Shown here one piece after another: positions 28,082-40,769 of a stretch of DNA of 56,212 nt. Position 1 is the stretch's first letter, and each line of letters starts with the position of its first letter. The stretch is from a virus, in IMG/VR virus record IMGVR_UViG_3300050343_000186, positions 1-56,212 of that record, one strand, 5' to 3'. Under the pieces are notes generated by a model that had not been told where the DNA came from, ran no database searches, and saw only the letters and a list, made by a program, of their open reading frames with translations. Position numbers and translations under genes: made by a program.

Positions 28082-28492
28082 ATGATGTTTGACGTTAAGC
28101 CATTATCTGAAACTGACTATGACGATATACTTGTAGATTGGTGGAAGGATTGGGATTGGGCAGCACCTCCAAAATCATTTTTACCTGAAAATGGGACAGG
28201 TGGCTTTATTGTTTATGACGAGGATATCCCTGTATGTGCAGGTTTTATATATAGAACAAACTCAGAAGTTTGTTGGGTTGATTGGATAATTTCTAATAAA
28301 AACTACAGAAAGAAACCAAACAGGTCAATGGCTATAGAGTTATTAATTAATACGTTAACCAAAATATGTAAGATGAATGGTGCATCAACAGCATATGCTC
28401 TAATAAAACACAGAGGTCTTATAGATGTCTATAAAAAGTTAGGGTACATAGAAGGAGATAGTTATTCATCTGAAATGATAAAAAAATTATAA
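28082..28492 (+). CDS. GNAT-like acetyltransferase, 136 aa
   Basis: The start at 28082 (MMFDVKPLSETDYDDILVDW) is preferred because the promoter element covers any earlier start. The order beta-alpha-beta (GGFIVYDEDIPVCAGFIYRT, EVCWVDWIISNKNYR, then NGASTAYALIKHRGLIDVYK and KLGYIEGD) fits the GCN5-related N-acetyltransferase fold, with the acetyl-CoA loop region around NKNYRKKPNRSMA. The phage substrate is unknown; such genes are common beside internal virion genes. Confidence 0.7.
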   Translation: MMFDVKPLSETDYDDILVDWWKDWDWAAPPKSFLPENGTGGFIVYDEDIPVCAGFIYRTNSEVCWVDWIISNKNYRKKPNRSMAIELLINTLTKICKMNGASTAYALIKHRGLIDVYKKLGYIEGDSYSSEMIKKL

Positions 28493-28493
28493 T

Positions 28494-29132
28494 ATGGCAG
28501 TAGCAACAGCATTAACAGCAGCAGCAATAGGTGTGGGAGCAGCACAAGCAGTAATTGGATTTTCTGAAGCAGCAAAACAGAAACAAAAAATGAAAGAGGC
28601 TGAGTTGGAAGCAGAAAAAGCAATGAGTCAAGCTCGTAAGAGCATTGAAAAAAATTATATGGAATCATTGGCTATTCAAAAAGAGCCATATGAACTAGAA
28701 AGAGAGGCTTCGCTAGTAGCGGGGGCACAAGGCATAGAGGCTCTTAGAGAGAGCGAAAGAGGTTTGGGCAGGGTAGGTGCTATCCAAGCACAGCAACAGC
28801 AAGCACAGAGACAAATAGCATCGGCTATGGGTCAAGAGCTATTTAACTTAGATTACTTGACTGCTCAAGAAGATTCAAGACTTCGTGATATAGGGACTCA
28901 ACTTGATTTAGGTGAAGTGACAGGAGCACAGCTAGCAGCAGCAGAAGCTGAGGAAGCTAGAGCACAAGCAATACAGCAAGGTTTACAAGGAGTACAAACA
29001 GCGGTATCAGGAGGACTAGATTTTATTCCTGAAGCATCGTTTGACCCTGCTATAGCCGGCATGAATAAACAGAAACGCATGAACAATAGATACCTTAGAA
29101 CAGGCAAAGGTTCTTACACACCTATTAATTAA
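28494..29132 (+). CDS. Internal virion protein B-like, 212 aa
   Basis: An N-terminal hydrophobic Ala/Gly-rich helix (ALTAAAIGVGAAQAVIGF), then a long charged coiled coil (AELEAEKAMSQARKSIEKNY) and Gln-rich AIQAQQQQAQRQIASAMGQE. This layout matches small internal core proteins (T7 gp14-like) that enter the host envelope at ejection. It lies upstream of two large internal-protein candidates. Confidence 0.65.
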   Translation: MAVATALTAAAIGVGAAQAVIGFSEAAKQKQKMKEAELEAEKAMSQARKSIEKNYMESLAIQKEPYELEREASLVAGAQGIEALRESERGLGRVGAIQAQQQQAQRQIASAMGQELFNLDYLTAQEDSRLRDIGTQLDLGEVTGAQLAAAEAEEARAQAIQQGLQGVQTAVSGGLDFIPEASFDPAIAGMNKQKRMNNRYLRTGKGSYTPIN

Positions 29133-29133
29133 G

Positions 29134-31014
29134 ATGGCAACTAAATTTGGATATGTAGATAGAGACGCAGATAGCCGAGTCAATTGGGCTGACATTGGCA
29201 AGAGCTTCTCAGATATGCTTATCACCACAAGAGAAAAGGGTGAAGCAGAATTTAAGGCACTTGATAACTTAGCTACCGTAGCTGCTGACATAGAAATTCC
29301 ATTAGGGCAAAACACTACTGCAAATTCCATGATGATGGACGTTGGTAATGACATAAAAACATGGAACGTTTTAAATAATAAGGCTTGGAAAAATGGAGAA
29401 ATTACAACATACGAATACCAACGAAGATTACAGAACTTAACGGATAATACGGACTTGGTTTTAAAAACATTTAAAAATTTAAACGCACAGATTGCCAACC
29501 TTAATGAATCAAATATGTCGGGGAATATGTCTGAATATACTCGTCAAAATTTAGATGACTTTATGAAGTTTTCTAATCTTAATGACACAAAAATAGTTAT
29601 TCAAAAAGACGGGACTATGGTGGGCAACAAACTTATTTCTGATGGTCAGGGTGGCTACGTAAACAGCACAAACCCTGAAGATTCTGTTAGCTTACAGGCT
29701 TTTGCGAATATATTCTTGCAAGATGTAAATAAATATGATTACGATAAACATATAGATGATATTGTTAAAACTTTAGGTAAGTATCAGTATGTGTTTCAAG
29801 AGATAGCATCAACGTCAAAAGCAGGGGCGTTTTTTAAAGTTGAAGACATTACAGCAATGGGTGCTGATGCTGTTCTTAGTGAAGAAGTAAAAGAGGCTAG
29901 CAAAGAGTTTCTTGATGCTGAAGAAAAGTATATAAGTGCTATGCTAGCTAATCCATATGAAGCTGTTTCTGTTTTAATGGATGGCGTAAAAGATATTGAT
30001 GGAGATGGTTTTAAGAACTGTCCTCCGGGAGTAGATTGTAAGGAGCTTAACAAAATAAGACAGATTTACACAGGAAATAGTGTGCTTAAGCCTGAGCTAA
30101 CAGAAGAACAGGAAAAAGTTGCAAAAGATTTTTTAAGGTCGCAACTTAGAAGTAAGCTAGACAGAACAGTAACAGCAGGTAGCACAGGAAGAAAGAGTAT
30201 TCCTAGAAGCGGAGGCGGAGGCAGAGGCAGAGGCGGTAAAAAAATACCTGAAATCGCTTTGCTTTGGAATGAAGTATATTCTTCATCTCCTGAACGACAG
30301 GAATTGCTACTTGGACAAATAGGTCAAACAGATAGAATGAAAAAACTAGGTTTTGAAAAAGCAAGGTTTATTGAATTGACAGATGAAAAAACTAATGTAA
30401 AGTACAAGGCAATGGAGATTTATTATGACGGGAAAAAGCAAGGTAAATCAAGAACAGGCAAGAACGCTGTTCCACTTCAAATAATTAAAATGGGTGAAGA
30501 TGGTAAATATTATGCAGCTAACCCCAATAAAGCAGAATGGAATCAAATGGGCGAAGAATTTACCGGTGGTGGTAACATAATACCTGCCAAGGGAGAGTAT
30601 GTGCCAACTGAGGTAGGATTAGAAACAAGGGTTGATAACCCTGTTGAAGATGCTAAGGATTATATTCGTGCAATTAAAACTAAGATTGTTGATAAAGAAG
30701 GAAAATTTAATTCTGACGAAGAAGGGTTTACAAAAGATTTTAATAAGTATTATGAAAACTTAGGTTTTAAAGCTAGTGATACTTTTGACCCGGGGTTTAA
30801 TAAAGTAAGAATTAATAACACAGTAGACGATTCGTTTATTGATGTAAATCTTGATAATGAAAACGAATTAAATGATTTGATAAACTTCATGAATACGGGC
30901 TTATTGTATGAAATTGCAGAAAACTTTATGACTTCATTAACTGATAGGTCGGCTACAACACCAACACAGCCGCAAACAGGGAGTACTGAGAATAAATCAG
31001 GAGAACTAGATTAA
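29134..31014 (+). CDS. Internal virion protein, 626 aa
   Basis: KFGYVDRDADSRVNWADIGK and SFSDMLITTREKGEAEFKAL start a mostly helical protein with several Asn/Asp-rich stretches and a Gly/Arg-rich linker (PRSGGGGRGRGGKKIPE) near residue 355. A calcium-binding-like DIDGDGFKN lies near residue 288. No enzyme signature. Position between the gp14-like gene and the polyvalent protein suggests a core/ejection protein (gp15-like role). Confidence 0.6.
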   Translation: MATKFGYVDRDADSRVNWADIGKSFSDMLITTREKGEAEFKALDNLATVAADIEIPLGQNTTANSMMMDVGNDIKTWNVLNNKAWKNGEITTYEYQRRLQNLTDNTDLVLKTFKNLNAQIANLNESNMSGNMSEYTRQNLDDFMKFSNLNDTKIVIQKDGTMVGNKLISDGQGGYVNSTNPEDSVSLQAFANIFLQDVNKYDYDKHIDDIVKTLGKYQYVFQEIASTSKAGAFFKVEDITAMGADAVLSEEVKEASKEFLDAEEKYISAMLANPYEAVSVLMDGVKDIDGDGFKNCPPGVDCKELNKIRQIYTGNSVLKPELTEEQEKVAKDFLRSQLRSKLDRTVTAGSTGRKSIPRSGGGGRGRGGKKIPEIALLWNEVYSSSPERQELLLGQIGQTDRMKKLGFEKARFIELTDEKTNVKYKAMEIYYDGKKQGKSRTGKNAVPLQIIKMGEDGKYYAANPNKAEWNQMGEEFTGGGNIIPAKGEYVPTEVGLETRVDNPVEDAKDYIRAIKTKIVDKEGKFNSDEEGFTKDFNKYYENLGFKASDTFDPGFNKVRINNTVDDSFIDVNLDNENELNDLINFMNTGLLYEIAENFMTSLTDRSATTPTQPQTGSTENKSGELD

Positions 31015-31019
31015 TAATA

Positions 31020-34000
31020 ATGGAAGAGCTGCAGAAGTTATTTAACGTATTAAAAAGAGAAGGTTACTACACAAAATCTTTTGAGGATTTTCAATCTAAA
31101 TACCAAGATGAAACATATAGAGATAAAGTTTTTAACGTAGTTTCTAGAGATGGATTTTACACAAAAAGTAAAGAAGAATTTTTATCTAAGTTTTCATTGG
31201 GTGAAGTAAAAAAAAAAGAAGAATCAGAGCCTTCTTTGGAGGAGGTCATTACGGAATCTACTACAGAGCAAGTTCCGGCAGAAAATGGTTCATCGGCATC
31301 TCAGCAAGATGAGAGAATATTTGACCCAATGGCTGTTGAGCCTGAAGTGGCACCTGCAACAGAGCAGCGAATAGCAGAGCCTTTTATACCTCAAGACCAA
31401 GTACAAATACTAGATGAAGCAACTCCAATTGGACCTTCTGAGTTCGACCCTGAAGAGTTTGTAGCACCTGAGCAGCCCTTAGTACAAGATGCATATCCGG
31501 GATTGTTTGAAGCGGAATCTGATTTGGTTGACAGAGTTGGAGATAAGTTAGCTAGAAAATATGATAGATTAGGGGAAGATGTAGAAGAGTTTATGCCTGA
31601 AATATACGCAGATGCTCTTGACGAGGCTAGAAAGGATAAAAAGTTTATTTCATCATATGACGCATTACCTGAAGAGTTAAAAGCTACAATAGAGCCGGGT
31701 CTAATTAGAGAGAATGGGGAAATAGTTGGGCTTGACCAATCATTAATACCAACGGAAAGTGTTAAGGAAATAGTTAGGCAATACGACAAGGATGAATTTG
31801 AAGACACCGGAGGTGTAATAGAAAATTTGGCAGGTGCTATAGAGAGTCAAAGGAAAGAAGACTTTTTTGTAAAATTAAAAAAAGCAGGTCAACTCCAAGA
31901 AGATATACTAAACAATAAGGTAAAAGTTGATGAGCTTAGAAAGCAGGGTAATAACTTATTAGCAGACCAATTATCTATACCTTTAAATGAAACAATAGAA
32001 GAATACAACAACTTAGTAAAAGAAGCAAATGATGATTCCATAATTATTAATTCTTTAGATATTATATCTGAAAATGAAGATATGTTATGCTATAGAGTCA
32101 GGCTTCTAAGAACCGCTGTATCGGTACACTTTCTGCCTACTGCATCATCTGCCCCAAAAAAGATTATTGCTACATTAGCACACGTAGCAAATAAAATAGG
32201 TTATAGCCCGGGGTTAGTTCCTAGCCTTCTAATGTATATGAAAATATTAGTGAGTCTGCTATGCAAGATGCATTAAAAATAGAGGATTTGGCAAGAGAAT
32301 CTTTTGGTCAAGATTATAGAGACAAAAAAGCAAACTTTGTAGGAGAGACTTTAGGTCAAATTGGCTTTGTCGTAGCTTCTACTGCACTTGGTGGGACTCC
32401 TGCTGCTCTTTCAGCAGGTTATACAATGTCCACAGGAGAGATGTACAGGGAAGCTATAAATAGTGGATTAAGTCATAATGATGCTATGAATCTTTCTGTG
32501 GTTTATGGAGCTATTTCAGCTCCATTAGAGAGGCTTCCTTTTAGAAATGCATTTAAAAAAGTAGGAGAAAGAACCGTTAGAAAAAAAATAATACAAGAAA
32601 TAATAAAAAAAGGAGGAAAAAATTTCACAAAAGAATTTGCAAAAGAGACTGTAAAATTATCTTTAAAACCTATATTAAAAGAAACATTAAAAGAAGCAGC
32701 AGAAGAGGGGTTTCAAGAAGGGGTTCAGTATTTATTAAGTAAAGGCTTAGCAGAAACATACAACTCTTTAAAAGATGAAGACAAGCCCGAGTTTTTAAAA
32801 GCAAAGTTAGGTTCAGACGAATTTATTGAAGAGCTTATACAAACTGTAGCACTAGGTTCAGTTGCGGGCTCTATTGGAAGCGTTTCATTGAACTTAGCGG
32901 GAGGAAATGTTTTTGTTGGTAGCGATTATAAAGCTATGGAGAATATGTTTACCGACCCAAATCAAATGGCTAAGATAGACCAACAGCTTGATTCTTATAG
33001 AAAAACAGGACAGATAAAAACAGATGAAGAGCTTCAAAGTGCTAAAGAGCAAGTTGGAATTGTTGCACAGGCATCATCAGAAGTTCAAAATGCAACAAAA
33101 AATAGTAAAATCTCCATTGGTCTAAAGAAACAACTGTTTAAACTTACATCGGAAAAAATATCTTTAGAAAAAGCAATAGAAGGTGTAAAAACTACTTCTT
33201 TGGTTTCTGATAAAAAACAAACGATACAGGACTTAGACCAAAAGATATCTGATATTGTTTCAGGTAAGGTAACTGAAAAGGATATTATAGCAGAGCAAGA
33301 AACAGCAACAGAAGAAGCTCCTGAAGTAAAAGTTGAAGAAGAGGTAACTGAAGAGGTTGCACCTGAAGAAGTTACTCTGTCTAAGAAGGTTGATAATATA
33401 TTTAATGAAACAAATCCTGAAGTAGCAGAAACATTATCAGACAATTTAGTTAGAAATAAATCTGCTGAATTTGAGCTTTCATCTATAGGTCAATCAATAG
33501 TAGACCAAGCAACAAAAGCTGCTGTTGCTATTCAGAGAGTAGCACCTAATGTTAGAGTGGTCCTCCACGATACAACTAAGGAGTATACTGATTTTGCGAA
33601 AGAGGGCTCTAGAGGTTCTTACAACCCTGCAACAAAAACAATACATATAGATTTATCAAAAGCTAATAAAAAAACCGTAGGACACGAGGCGTTCCATAGT
33701 ATATTATTCAATACGATAGGTACAGAAAAAGATATACAAGCCGCAACAGACGATATGTATAAGTCTGTTAAGCGTTCATTGGCTACTAGTCCTTTGATGA
33801 AAAGAAAGCTAACAAAGTTTTCTGAAAAATATTCTGACAACATACGAAGCGAGGAGGCATTATCTGAATTGTTTGGTATGCTATCAAGCGACTATAAGAA
33901 ACTAAGTGCCCCTGTTAAGATTAAGATTAAACAGTTTGTAAATAAAGTTGCAACTAAGTTTGGTTTAGGTGATATAATTAAATTATCAGAACAAGACCTA

Positions 34001-37000
34001 TCAGACATAGAGACCATTGATTTGTTAAATACAATGGCTACCCGGGTTAAAGAGGGAGAGGCTATAACTGAAGAGGAAACTAAACCGCTTACTGATAGAG
34101 ACGTTGAAGAGAAAGTTTCTGATAAAAGAAAAGAACGTCAGCAAAAAATAGATGCAACTCAAGTTAGAGCTAAATATAGACCCGGAAAAAGAATATCTCC
34201 ACAAAAAGATTGGTATCAAAATTTAAGGTTGGCTGAACTTACGTTAATTGCATACAAGGATAATCCTGCAATGACTCAAGATATGGTTGACTTCCAACAG
34301 AAAGTTTCCGATACGGGACTAGATGGACCTACAGGTGCTAGAAAAAGGTATAAAAAAAGCAGAACAAAGAAAAACAAAGAAGCGTTACAAAAAAAATTAT
34401 CTCAAATACAAAAAGTGCAAGGTGTATTAACATCTTTAATAGGAACTAAAATAAAGGATGCGAACCCTGCTTATCAATCTTACTATATTAGATTGTATAC
34501 AGAATTAAATGTAACAAAAGATTACAATATACTTAGACCTGATGGAGAAGTAATGCAAGTTGCAACTAAAAAAGATGGGACTAAATCTAAAGTAGCTTGG
34601 GGTTCTTATGTTGAAATAGGTAAAGGCGTATCTATATACAATGATGGTAGTCAAGAAAACATAACTAAAACTCTTGGCGAAATGCACAAAATAAGAAACT
34701 TCTATAATAACATTATAGACCCTATGAGTGAGGATGGTGACGTTACTATAGATACTCACGCTGTTGCTGCAGGTTTATTGAAGCCATTATCAGGTAATTC
34801 AAGAGAGGTTAAAAATAATTTTGGTTTAGACACAAGTAACTCAGGAGCAAAAGGAGTAAAGGGAGTATATTATGCGTATTCTGATGCATATGCGTTAGCA
34901 GCAGAAGAATTAGGGTTACTACCTAGACAAGTTCAAAGTATAACTTGGGAGGCTGTTAGAGGATTATATACAGATTCTTTTAAAAGAGACAGTAAAAAAG
35001 TAAAATCAATTAACGATATTTGGGAAAGATATCGAAAAGGAAAAATAACTATAAATGAAGCAAGAAATGAAGCAATTGAAAAAGGAGAAGGAATTAACGA
35101 CCCAACTTGGGCAGAATCCGTTTCTGCAAGGATTGAAGGAACTGTTGAAGATATCAGAGGAAGAGGCGTTAGAGCTGACGGAGATATTGTCGGGGGGGAT
35201 AGAGGAAGGAGAGTAACTCGTGAGCAGAGGTTAGAAGATTCTAAGACTCCGGGAGAACGAATAACTACTACGGCAAAGGAAATTTTATTCAAGGGAATGC
35301 AGCCTAAAACAAAGGAGGGCAAACCATTCTCGGTACACACTATTAAGAAAGGGTCGTTTGCTGCTGTTGATAAGGCTCTAGCGAGCGATTACAAGGGAGA
35401 TAAGCCACTAAAACAATTCACTATACCTGAAGGTACTACTGTTGACGTAGTAAAGGTTGGAGAGACTAACCAAGGTGTAACAAAGGTTAGGAGATTAGAG
35501 GAAGAGTTGATTGACAATTCAGATGCTCAGATTGTAAAACTAATCACGCAAGATACGAGAGGGTATTCAGAGCAATACATTATAAAGGATGATAGTATAC
35601 TAGAGTCCGGGGTAGATGTTGTAGAAGAAATTACAAAAACCATTAAGCAAAAAGATGAAAGAAAAGAAAAAATCGCAGAAGGAAACAAACTATTCAACAA
35701 AAAACAGCTACAGGACGCTACAAAAATTGCGAATAGAATTAGCGAAAGAACAGGAATTGATTACAAGGATGCTGAAAGAATATCAAAGTTAGATAAGGAA
35801 AGAGCAAAAAAGATTTCTGATGCATATGAAAAAGCAAAATCAGAACCTGAAAAAAGAGAGGTAAAGGAGGCTTATTCTGCATTAATAGACGAAACCATAT
35901 TGCAATACGAAGAGATATTGTTAGATGGATACACCGTTGAGGTAAGTAATGATGAGTACTTAAACTCAGGAGAAATGATAGATGATTTGATAGAAAACAA
36001 GAATATGAGAATATTTTCTACCGAATCAGGTTTTGGTGCAGAAGGTATAACAGATGCAGCACGTAAATCCAATCCTATGCTAAAGAAAACTAAATTCAAA
36101 GATAAAAACGGAGTTCCATTATTAGTGAATGATGTTTTTAGGTTTGTACACGACTTCTTTGGTCACGCAAAAATGGGTAATGGTTTTGGACCGTTAGGTG
36201 AGGAAAATGCTTGGAATGTTCATTCAAGAATGTACTCTCCTCTTGCAAGAAGAGCAATGACTACAGAGACTAGAGGTCAGAACTCTTGGGTTAATTTCTC
36301 AGGAATAAATGAAAATGCTTTTAAGGTTAGGGATGAGGCTAGAGCATTAAGGAAAAAAGCACAATCTTCTGATAATAAAAAGGATGCTATTGCTTTACTT
36401 AGGGAAGCTGAAAGAAAAATAAATGAAGTCTATGATATGATGAGTTTTGCTGAGCAGAAAGTGGCTTTATTATCTGAAGAATTTACAAAAACAGACGATG
36501 AAATATCTACAGAAACTGAAACCACTCGTGCTGTTCGTGAGCAGAAGGATGACGAAATCCCTGAGAAAACTAAAAATAGAATAACAAAATTAGCAGACAG
36601 GCTAAAAAAGAAGTTCAATAAAGATACAGACCCTAATATAATACTTGAAGATGTACTAAATAATTTACAGAGATTAGATAAGTGGTATGAGACAGCAAAT
36701 GATACTCAGAGAGAGAATGCTGTAAGATTTGCAAGAAAATACCTTAAGTTTAAAGAAAAAACCATCCCTAAAATTGTTGACTATAAAGGGAAGGTTAGAA
36801 AAATATTTAATCTAATTACCGACATAAACAAAATAGATTTAAAGGAGCAGATAGACATAGCTAAGAGCTTAAAGCAAAGAGCTAAGCTGACTGCGAAAGA
36901 AAAGAAGGTATTAGATGATAGTTTGAACGAGACCTTAAAAGAATTAGAAGGTCAAGGAAAACTAACAACAAATCAAGTAAAAGCTGTATTTAGAAAGTTT

Positions 37001-40000
37001 CAGAATGTTGATGTATTTTCTACATCTCAGGTTGAGTCTTTCGTTGATTATATGACAAAGGTATTTGCAGATGCAGACTATCTTGCGAAGATAAGAGATG
37101 CCGATTCAAAGCTACCTAAAGCAAGAAATAATATTAAGAAAGGGAAAACAGGGATTAACGAGGTAGGTCCTTTACTGAGTAAATTATTTAGAATTAACCC
37201 TAGATTAATACCATCTCAGTTTTTAGATAAATACTTAGATATAGTAGATACACTTTCTAAACGAAAGAAAGAACTTGAGTTAGATTTAGAATCAATAACT
37301 AAAAATACTGAAGAGATTCTTAACTATATGGATTCTGAATTTAGTAAAGTAAATTGGTTAGCTAGTGGTTTTGAAGACTATGTTGCTGAAAATAAATCAA
37401 AAGTTAAAGGAAAGTCTTTTACAGAGATAGTTTCTCTTATGAAAGAAGATGGTGTTATAGATGATAGCGATGCTGTTATTATGAAAAAATACCGTTCAAT
37501 AATAAGTCCAACTAAAAAAACTACGAAAACAGAAAAGGAAATACAGGAAGAAAAGGATGAGTTAATAGGAAGTATAAAAGAAAACTCTAAGGAAAAGAAT
37601 CCAATATTTTCTACAAATGAAGAGTTAGCATTGGCTAAACAACTAAAAGAGTTAATTAACACTAAGGGTATAGAAGAGTTGTCTGTAAATGAGTTAAAAA
37701 CACTACTACAGGTAATTAATAATATAAACCAAGGTCTTGTTACAAATAACGCTAGTGAGCTTAGAATAAAATTAGATTCTTTAAAGAACTCTAGTCCTGT
37801 AAAAAATCATTATTCAATGCTACTGTTGGTGCGATTGAAAAACGATACAATAAAGTAAAGTCATTCCTTATAAAGGGTAAGAAGAATTACATTCAAAAAA
37901 CACTTGAATCTAATCCGTTATATTACATAGACCAAGTATTCGGAGATGGTAAAACTAAAGATTTATTTAATTCTCTAATTAGAGGTATGGCTGAAGGTGA
38001 GCAAAACTTTAATTATGATATAAGAAAGATTTATAAAAAACTTGATGATGCTAGTAGATGCTGTAAGAAAATCTTTTAAAGGAAGTAGAAATAAGTTAAT
38101 TGAGTCATCAGCTAAACAATTTTTCTATATGTTGGAGCTAGAGTATAATTCCAATAAGGATAAAACAAAGGTAAAAAGAGCATCAGAGTACCTTGAAGAA
38201 ACAATAAATTTAGCAAAGGTGAATAAAAGAGACATAGATATGCTTGAAAAAATAAAAGAAGCATATGTTGTTGATGGAATAGTTGATATGGATAAACTTT
38301 ACAGCTCGTTTAATAGTGCTGAGAAAAAATCCATAAAAGTTGCTCAAGAAATAAATCAATCTCTTGCTCCAAAAGCATTGTTATTGCAGGGGTTATAAGA
38401 GGTCAAAAAATAAATCTACTTAATAACTATGTTCACCACGTTGTTGTAAATGATAAATTTGATGGAGAAGTTATTGACGATTCACACGAGTTAATGAAGT
38501 CAATGAATGAAAGTTTAAAACCTTCAACTAAAGCTAAGCCAGTAATCGAAAGACAAAATGTTGTTACTGCTTTAAACTTTGACATATATAACTCAGTAAA
38601 GCGAGGCTCTAAAAGCACTCTTTTAGATTTTCATTTAACAGCACCCATAAAGACTTCAAGAGCTACATTAAAAGAAACAAAAAAAGCATTAGAGAAGGAT
38701 GGCTCTTATAAAAGTAAAAAAGATATATATGAAGGTTTAGATTCCCTTATGGAAAGCACAATATCTAATTTTATATATAACTCTGTTGCATCTTCAGGAG
38801 ATATGATTGGAGAAAAAGTGCTTGCAAGAATAGCTAAGATAGGATATCAAAGGGTATTAGCCGATACAGGAAGAATGACTAGAGAGTTAATATCTAATAT
38901 GTCCTTTATATTAAATAGAGGAAGAGAAGAATATTATGAAGGTCTAAAGTATCGTGGTGTTTCTTCTGAGACAACTGCTCAAGCTATGAGAAACCTTGGT
39001 TCTTTGCAGACAGGAAGATTATTTAGCGATTTAGGTATAAAATCTAGATTTTCAGAAAAACTTTTTGAAGACAAACTAGGAGTAAGAGGGAAAAGAAAAT
39101 AAAAGTAAAATTATGGATACGTTAGGTATTATAAATTACTATTCTCTAAACCCTCTTGTTAGGGGAGTGGATACACTAGCTGATGGCATCATATCTAAAC
39201 CTGACCAAATAATGAGTAGACCACTTTGGAAAGGTGCTTTTGCATCTACTTTTAAGCAGGAGACAGGGGAGTCTTTCCCGGAAGATGGATTTGAAAGGAT
39301 TGCTGCTAATGACCAAGCGTTTATGTCAAAACATAAAAATGCACTTGAGGTTGCGACCAAAAAAGCAGATGACATAAGTATAGAGGCTGCTGCTTCTAGT
39401 GGTTTATTTACAGGAATATCTAGAGGTAAAGATGCTTCAAGAAAAAGAGATATAGGGATGTTTTTTGCTAACTTCAACAATTATATGTCTACATTTTTAA
39501 ATTATGAATATCAGTCTTTTCGTAAAGGATTAATGGCAGCAAGAGGAAATGGAATGATTTCTGAAAAAGAAGGTAGGCAGCTTATGGCAGCAGTTTCAAC
39601 TAGAATGTTTATGTATACTTTTTTATCTTCTGTAATAACAAAAGGGCTTCTTGGTACATTAAGGAGTATTCTTGGATATGCAGAGGGGGAAGAAGAAGAA
39701 GATAAAAACTTACTTAAAGAAGGAGCTAAGAGTGTAATTCAAACATTTATTGGTTTATTTTTAGGTAGAAATTTTGGAAACTTAATGAAGGGTATTCAGA
39801 ATACTATAATAGAAGGTGTTAATGAAAAGTATTTAGATTTTTTAAGAGATGGAGAATATGATAAATATAAAGATTCACTAGGGTATCCATTAGCACCAAA
39901 AAAGAAAGATTACGAAGATGCAAAAATAGCAGATTATATATATACTTTTTCAGGACCTTACGGTAAAGCATTAGAATTAGGAGATAAAACACTTAAGGTA

Positions 40001-40267
40001 GCAGGATGATATTTTAGACCCTAGTAAAAAAGCAGATGCTAAGAAAAGAGAAAAACAACGACTAAAAAGATTTGTATTTTTTGAGATTCCTGCTTTCTTT
40101 GGATATGCTCCGTTTGCTAGAGAAATAGAAAAAGAGTTGAATAGTTTTATGTATAAAGACTTCAGAAAAGGCGGTAAGTCAAGTGGATTGATGTAGGAAC
40201 TGAGGCTGAAGAGTTAAGCATTTAAACGTAGACCCTGAAGGGTATAAAGAAGATTTACGGAAAATAA
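31020..40267 (+). CDS. Giant polyvalent internal virion protein, frameshifted (~3,080 aa)
   Basis: Begins with a tandem repeat (LFNVLKREGYYTKSFEDFQS, then VFNVVSRDGFYTKSKEEFLS) and an acidic linker. Near residue 888, TVGHEAFHSI (33683-33697) is an HExxH zinc-protease motif. Later blocks: DVTIDTHAVAAGLLKPLSGN; RQVQSITWEAVRGLY; RFVHDFFGHAKMGNGFGPLG with EENAW and SPLARRAMTTETRGQNSWVN (about 36138-36290). The C-terminal LNNYVHHVVV and ISKPDQIMSRPLWKGAFAST part resembles the LPD38-type domain of polyvalent proteins. Shifts occur near 32090-32240, 37800, 38045, 38385, 39095, 40005 and 40195. Probably injected with the DNA, with protease and other counter-defence or ejection activities. Confidence 0.8.
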
Positions 40268-40269
40268 TT

Positions 40270-40428
40270 ATGCCATTTAAAAGCGAAGCACAGAGACGAT
40301 ATATGCATAAGAACCTCCCTGAGATTGCAGCGAGGTGGGAGAAGGAATACGGCTCAGGTAAACTGCCTGCTAGAGTAAAGCCAAAGAAGATGAAGAACAT
40401 CTTCAACCTAAAAAAGTTACAAGATTAA
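40270..40428 (+). CDS. Conserved small basic phage protein, 52 aa
   Basis: MPFKSEAQRRYMHKNLPEIA and ARWEKEYGSGKLPARVKPKK: a short basic protein seen in very many phages, function unknown. Two bases after the end of the giant gene and the last rightward gene; its 3' end overlaps the convergent small membrane gene by 12 bases. Confidence 0.65.
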   Translation: MPFKSEAQRRYMHKNLPEIAARWEKEYGSGKLPARVKPKKMKNIFNLKKLQD

Positions 40429-40506
40429 CTTCAAGGCGAACAAAATTATAGCTGCATTAATTAGTATAGCTATAGCGAACTCTTCGTAGTTTGGTCCTTT
40501 GCTCAT
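40417..40506 (-). CDS. Very small membrane protein, 29 aa
   Basis: MSKGPNYEEFAIAILINAAI then ILFALKLIL: a short polar N-terminus and one hydrophobic helix. It is the last gene of the leftward replication operon and overlaps the upstream gene by four bases. A tiny membrane peptide; role unknown. Confidence 0.4.
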   Translation of the reverse strand: MSKGPNYEEFAIAILINAAIILFALKLIL

Positions 40507-40769
40507 ATGTTGTGGTCTAGTCTTATGAAGATTGGTGAACCCTCTCCTACATACGAACCGTGTATGTTATAGTAAAAATACTCTACGGCATCCTCATAGG
40601 GCATATCTTGTGCTATTATATCTATACACTTATCTATATCGTAAGATGCCACTAGATTGCCTCTGAAGTCGCAATAACCCATTAGAGCTTCTCCAAACCC
40701 TGTTACAATCATTGCATCAGAATCTCTGAGTACCTCTAGTGTTCTTAATTTATCATCGTATGTTGCCAT
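40503..40769 (-). CDS. Conserved hypothetical protein, 88 aa
   Basis: DDKLRTLEVLRDSDAMIVTG, FGEALMGYCDFRGNLVASYD and MPYEDAVEYFYYNIHGSYVG, ending PIFI. Alternating hydrophobic strands with a conserved-looking CD...YEDAVEYFYYNI helix; resembles small uncharacterised phage proteins. It overlaps the upstream nuclease gene by 17 bases. Confidence 0.55.
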   Translation of the reverse strand: MATYDDKLRTLEVLRDSDAMIVTGFGEALMGYCDFRGNLVASYDIDKCIDIIAQDMPYEDAVEYFYYNIHGSYVGEGSPIFIRLDHNI

